The position numbers and the translations under genes were made by a program. Positions 6,318-7,184 of a DNA stretch of 7,184 nt are shown here, in pieces. The notes under the pieces are model-generated. The model made no database searches, had not been told where the DNA came from, and saw nothing but the letters and a program-made list of their open reading frames with translations. Numbering within the stretch: position 1 is the stretch's first letter; every line of letters begins with the position of its first letter. This stretch comes from Gammaproteobacteria bacterium. GTDB taxonomy: Bacteria; Pseudomonadota; Gammaproteobacteria; GCA-001735895. Location: the NCBI GenBank assembly GCA_021767985.1, contig JAASSH010000101.1, forward strand, positions 1 through 7,184. The letters run 5' to 3'.

Positions 6318-6556
6318 ATGTTAAAAACAGATGCTAACAAACGTTCTACCGGTAACAATTAACCGGTTTTAATAGCGACAGCGAAATTATCGCAGGCGTT
6401 CAGGTTGTAATCGGAGGCACGGTAAAGACTAACAGCACCAGAAATGACAAAGTGCTCTCGATCGCAGAAGGCTGCGTCGTTGAAGAAGTAATAAATACGA
6501 CCAGATGGAACGCACTAATAATTCGCCGAAAAGCTTTGCGACATGCAAGATTCTGA
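6318..6556 (+). pseudogene. Possible frameshifted relic gene, bactofilin-like in appearance
   Basis: An ATG at 6318 opens a 14-codon frame that stops at 6360-6362. From 6356 another frame is open for 66 codons to a TGA at 6554-6556 but has no start of its own. Joined by a one-base shift around 6356-6362 they give about 80 residues. The second part (IIAGVQVVIGGTVKTN, KVLSIAEGCVVEEVINTTRW) has the alternating hydrophobic pattern and recurring G-x-V/I turns of a bactofilin-like beta helix, but no diagnostic motif proves this. AAGG at 6304-6307 and a nearer GAG could serve the ATG. It may be a short relic, a real frameshifted gene, or chance. The TGA lies close to the stop of the convergent gene at right. 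Confidence 0.3.
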
Positions 6557-6558
6557 AC

Positions 6559-6593
6559 AAAAAATCCTAAATTCGTCAGTTGCCGTTCGGCAA
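6559..6593 (-). terminator. Weak terminator-like hairpin and U run after the OmpA-like gene
   Basis: On the minus strand TTGCC/GGCAA (6589-6593 with 6580-6584) form a five-pair hairpin with a four-base loop at the very end of the coding region. A six-T run follows at 6564-6559. The 15-base distance between hairpin and T run is too long for a classical intrinsic terminator. Confidence 0.25.
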
Positions 6594-7184
6594 AATGGAA
6601 ATCACCACGCGATTGTTCGCTGCTGCGATTCGATTCCAGGCGCTGGCGGGAACGCCATCGGTTGTCGCTGGATAATCAATCAGCGGATCGGAATTACCCA
6701 GTGATATTATTTCGTAACGAATCCGTTCATCGGATCGCTCTTCGGCAAGTCGAACGAAGTTAGCGAATGCGACGGACTGGCGCAGACCCATATCGTAGGC
6801 TTCTGCGGATGACATGCCAACTCGATCGCAATCTGCCACCATGCGATCCTCGGCGGGAACGTAACCATCCGATCCTGCAACCCTCAGGCAGTAGTTCGCG
6901 ACATGTGTTTCGATGCGCACCACGCCCGAGAAGTTGATCGTCAGCAGATAATTAGTCAATTGTTCGACAATTTCCAACCTTTCGTCACCGAGAGGCAGGT
7001 CGCCGAACCTATACTGCGATGCCTGGTTGGCACCCCATTCGAGACTGTTGACGGTTATGGCGTTCATGGCGTCCAACGACTGCTGATAATCACTAATTTG
7101 CCGGATGACCTGTAGCGAATCCTTCGCGCCTTCGATGCGCTGAGATTCCAGGGCCCGCTGCATCTCTTCCGCTGCGGAAATGCG
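6576..7184 (-). CDS. Protein with divergent OmpA-like C-terminal domain (N-terminus beyond window)
   Basis: The frame is open to the right edge, so the ATG at 7163 need not be the start; 202 C-terminal residues are visible. The first about 45 (EEMQRALESQRIEGAKDSLQ, then VIRQISDYQQSLDAM) look like a coiled coil. The rest follows the layout of an OmpA-type peptidoglycan-binding domain: strand GVVRIETHVANYC, then helix GLRQSVAFANFVRLAEE in the place of LSxxRAxxV. After that come RYEIISLGNSDPLIDYP and WNRIAAANNRVVISI in the place of the closing NRRVEI. It differs by an insertion with Cys (NYCLRVAG and VADCDRVG) and by the loss of the usual RA arginine. If the assignment holds, the protein would be periplasmic and bind or sit near the cell wall. 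It ends in TGA at 6576-6578. Assignment is by pattern only. Confidence 0.5.
   Translation of the reverse strand, partial: RISAAEEMQRALESQRIEGAKDSLQVIRQISDYQQSLDAMNAITVNSLEWGANQASQYRFGDLPLGDERLEIVEQLTNYLLTINFSGVVRIETHVANYCLRVAGSDGYVPAEDRMVADCDRVGMSSAEAYDMGLRQSVAFANFVRLAEERSDERIRYEIISLGNSDPLIDYPATTDGVPASAWNRIAAANNRVVISILPNGN

Noticed and set aside
6348..6367. Two ACCGGT palindromes eight bases apart as an operator
   Set aside because: Six-base palindromes this close can occur by chance; there is no clear promoter beside them, so I mention them only with the relic gene.
1..7184. CRISPR array, tRNA, rRNA, insertion sequence, toxin-antitoxin pair or defence operon
   Set aside because: No spaced direct repeats, RNA folds, transposase motifs or recognisable defence proteins are seen; the RTX array is protein-coding repeats.

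Overview
The window looks like a piece of a Gram-negative, probably gammaproteobacterial, chromosome. The reasons are a calcium-binding RTX adhesin with a type I secretion C-terminus, a proteobacterial-style hotdog acyl-CoA thioesterase, an OmpA-like peptidoglycan-binding-type protein, and clear Shine-Dalgarno sites of the AGGAAG/GGAG kind. The left 4.1 kb and the thioesterase are visibly GC-rich. The stretch from about 4.7 to 6.6 kb is much more AT-rich and carries short, sparse and partly broken genes, which reads as an accessory or decaying segment between two core-like blocks. Species assignment is inference only.

Left block (1-4125, + strand): the C-terminal 1374 residues of a giant RTX adhesin whose N-terminus lies outside the window. 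In order it has cadherin-like/T1SS-143-type beta modules, a von Willebrand A (VWA) domain with an intact MIDAS motif inserted within one of them, two diverged copies of a roughly 130-residue module nested in a further repeat, 17 RTX nonapeptides, and a VCA0849-type type I secretion end. The expected picture is export by a type I system, folding on calcium outside the cell, and cell-surface attachment or aggregation. The transporter genes are not in the window.

Middle block (4126-6020): a stem-loop separates the adhesin from a convergent 144-residue hotdog thioesterase (4227-4661, -). After a gene-poor gap comes a small FHA-domain protein (4886-5227, -). It is divergent from a very short Sel1-repeat protein (5396-5626, +), whose 3' end overlaps tail-to-tail with an unrecognised 150-residue protein (5568-6020, -).

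Right block (6021-7184): an AT-rich intergenic stretch of about 550 bases with a promoter candidate and what may be a frameshifted relic gene of bactofilin-like appearance (6318-6556). It is followed by the C-terminal 202 residues of a protein (-) ending in a divergent OmpA-like domain. Its start lies beyond the right edge.

I see no RNA gene, CRISPR array, insertion sequence or complete multi-gene defence system. The adhesin's nested architecture and the FHA/Sel1/relic segment are the parts most worth a second look.
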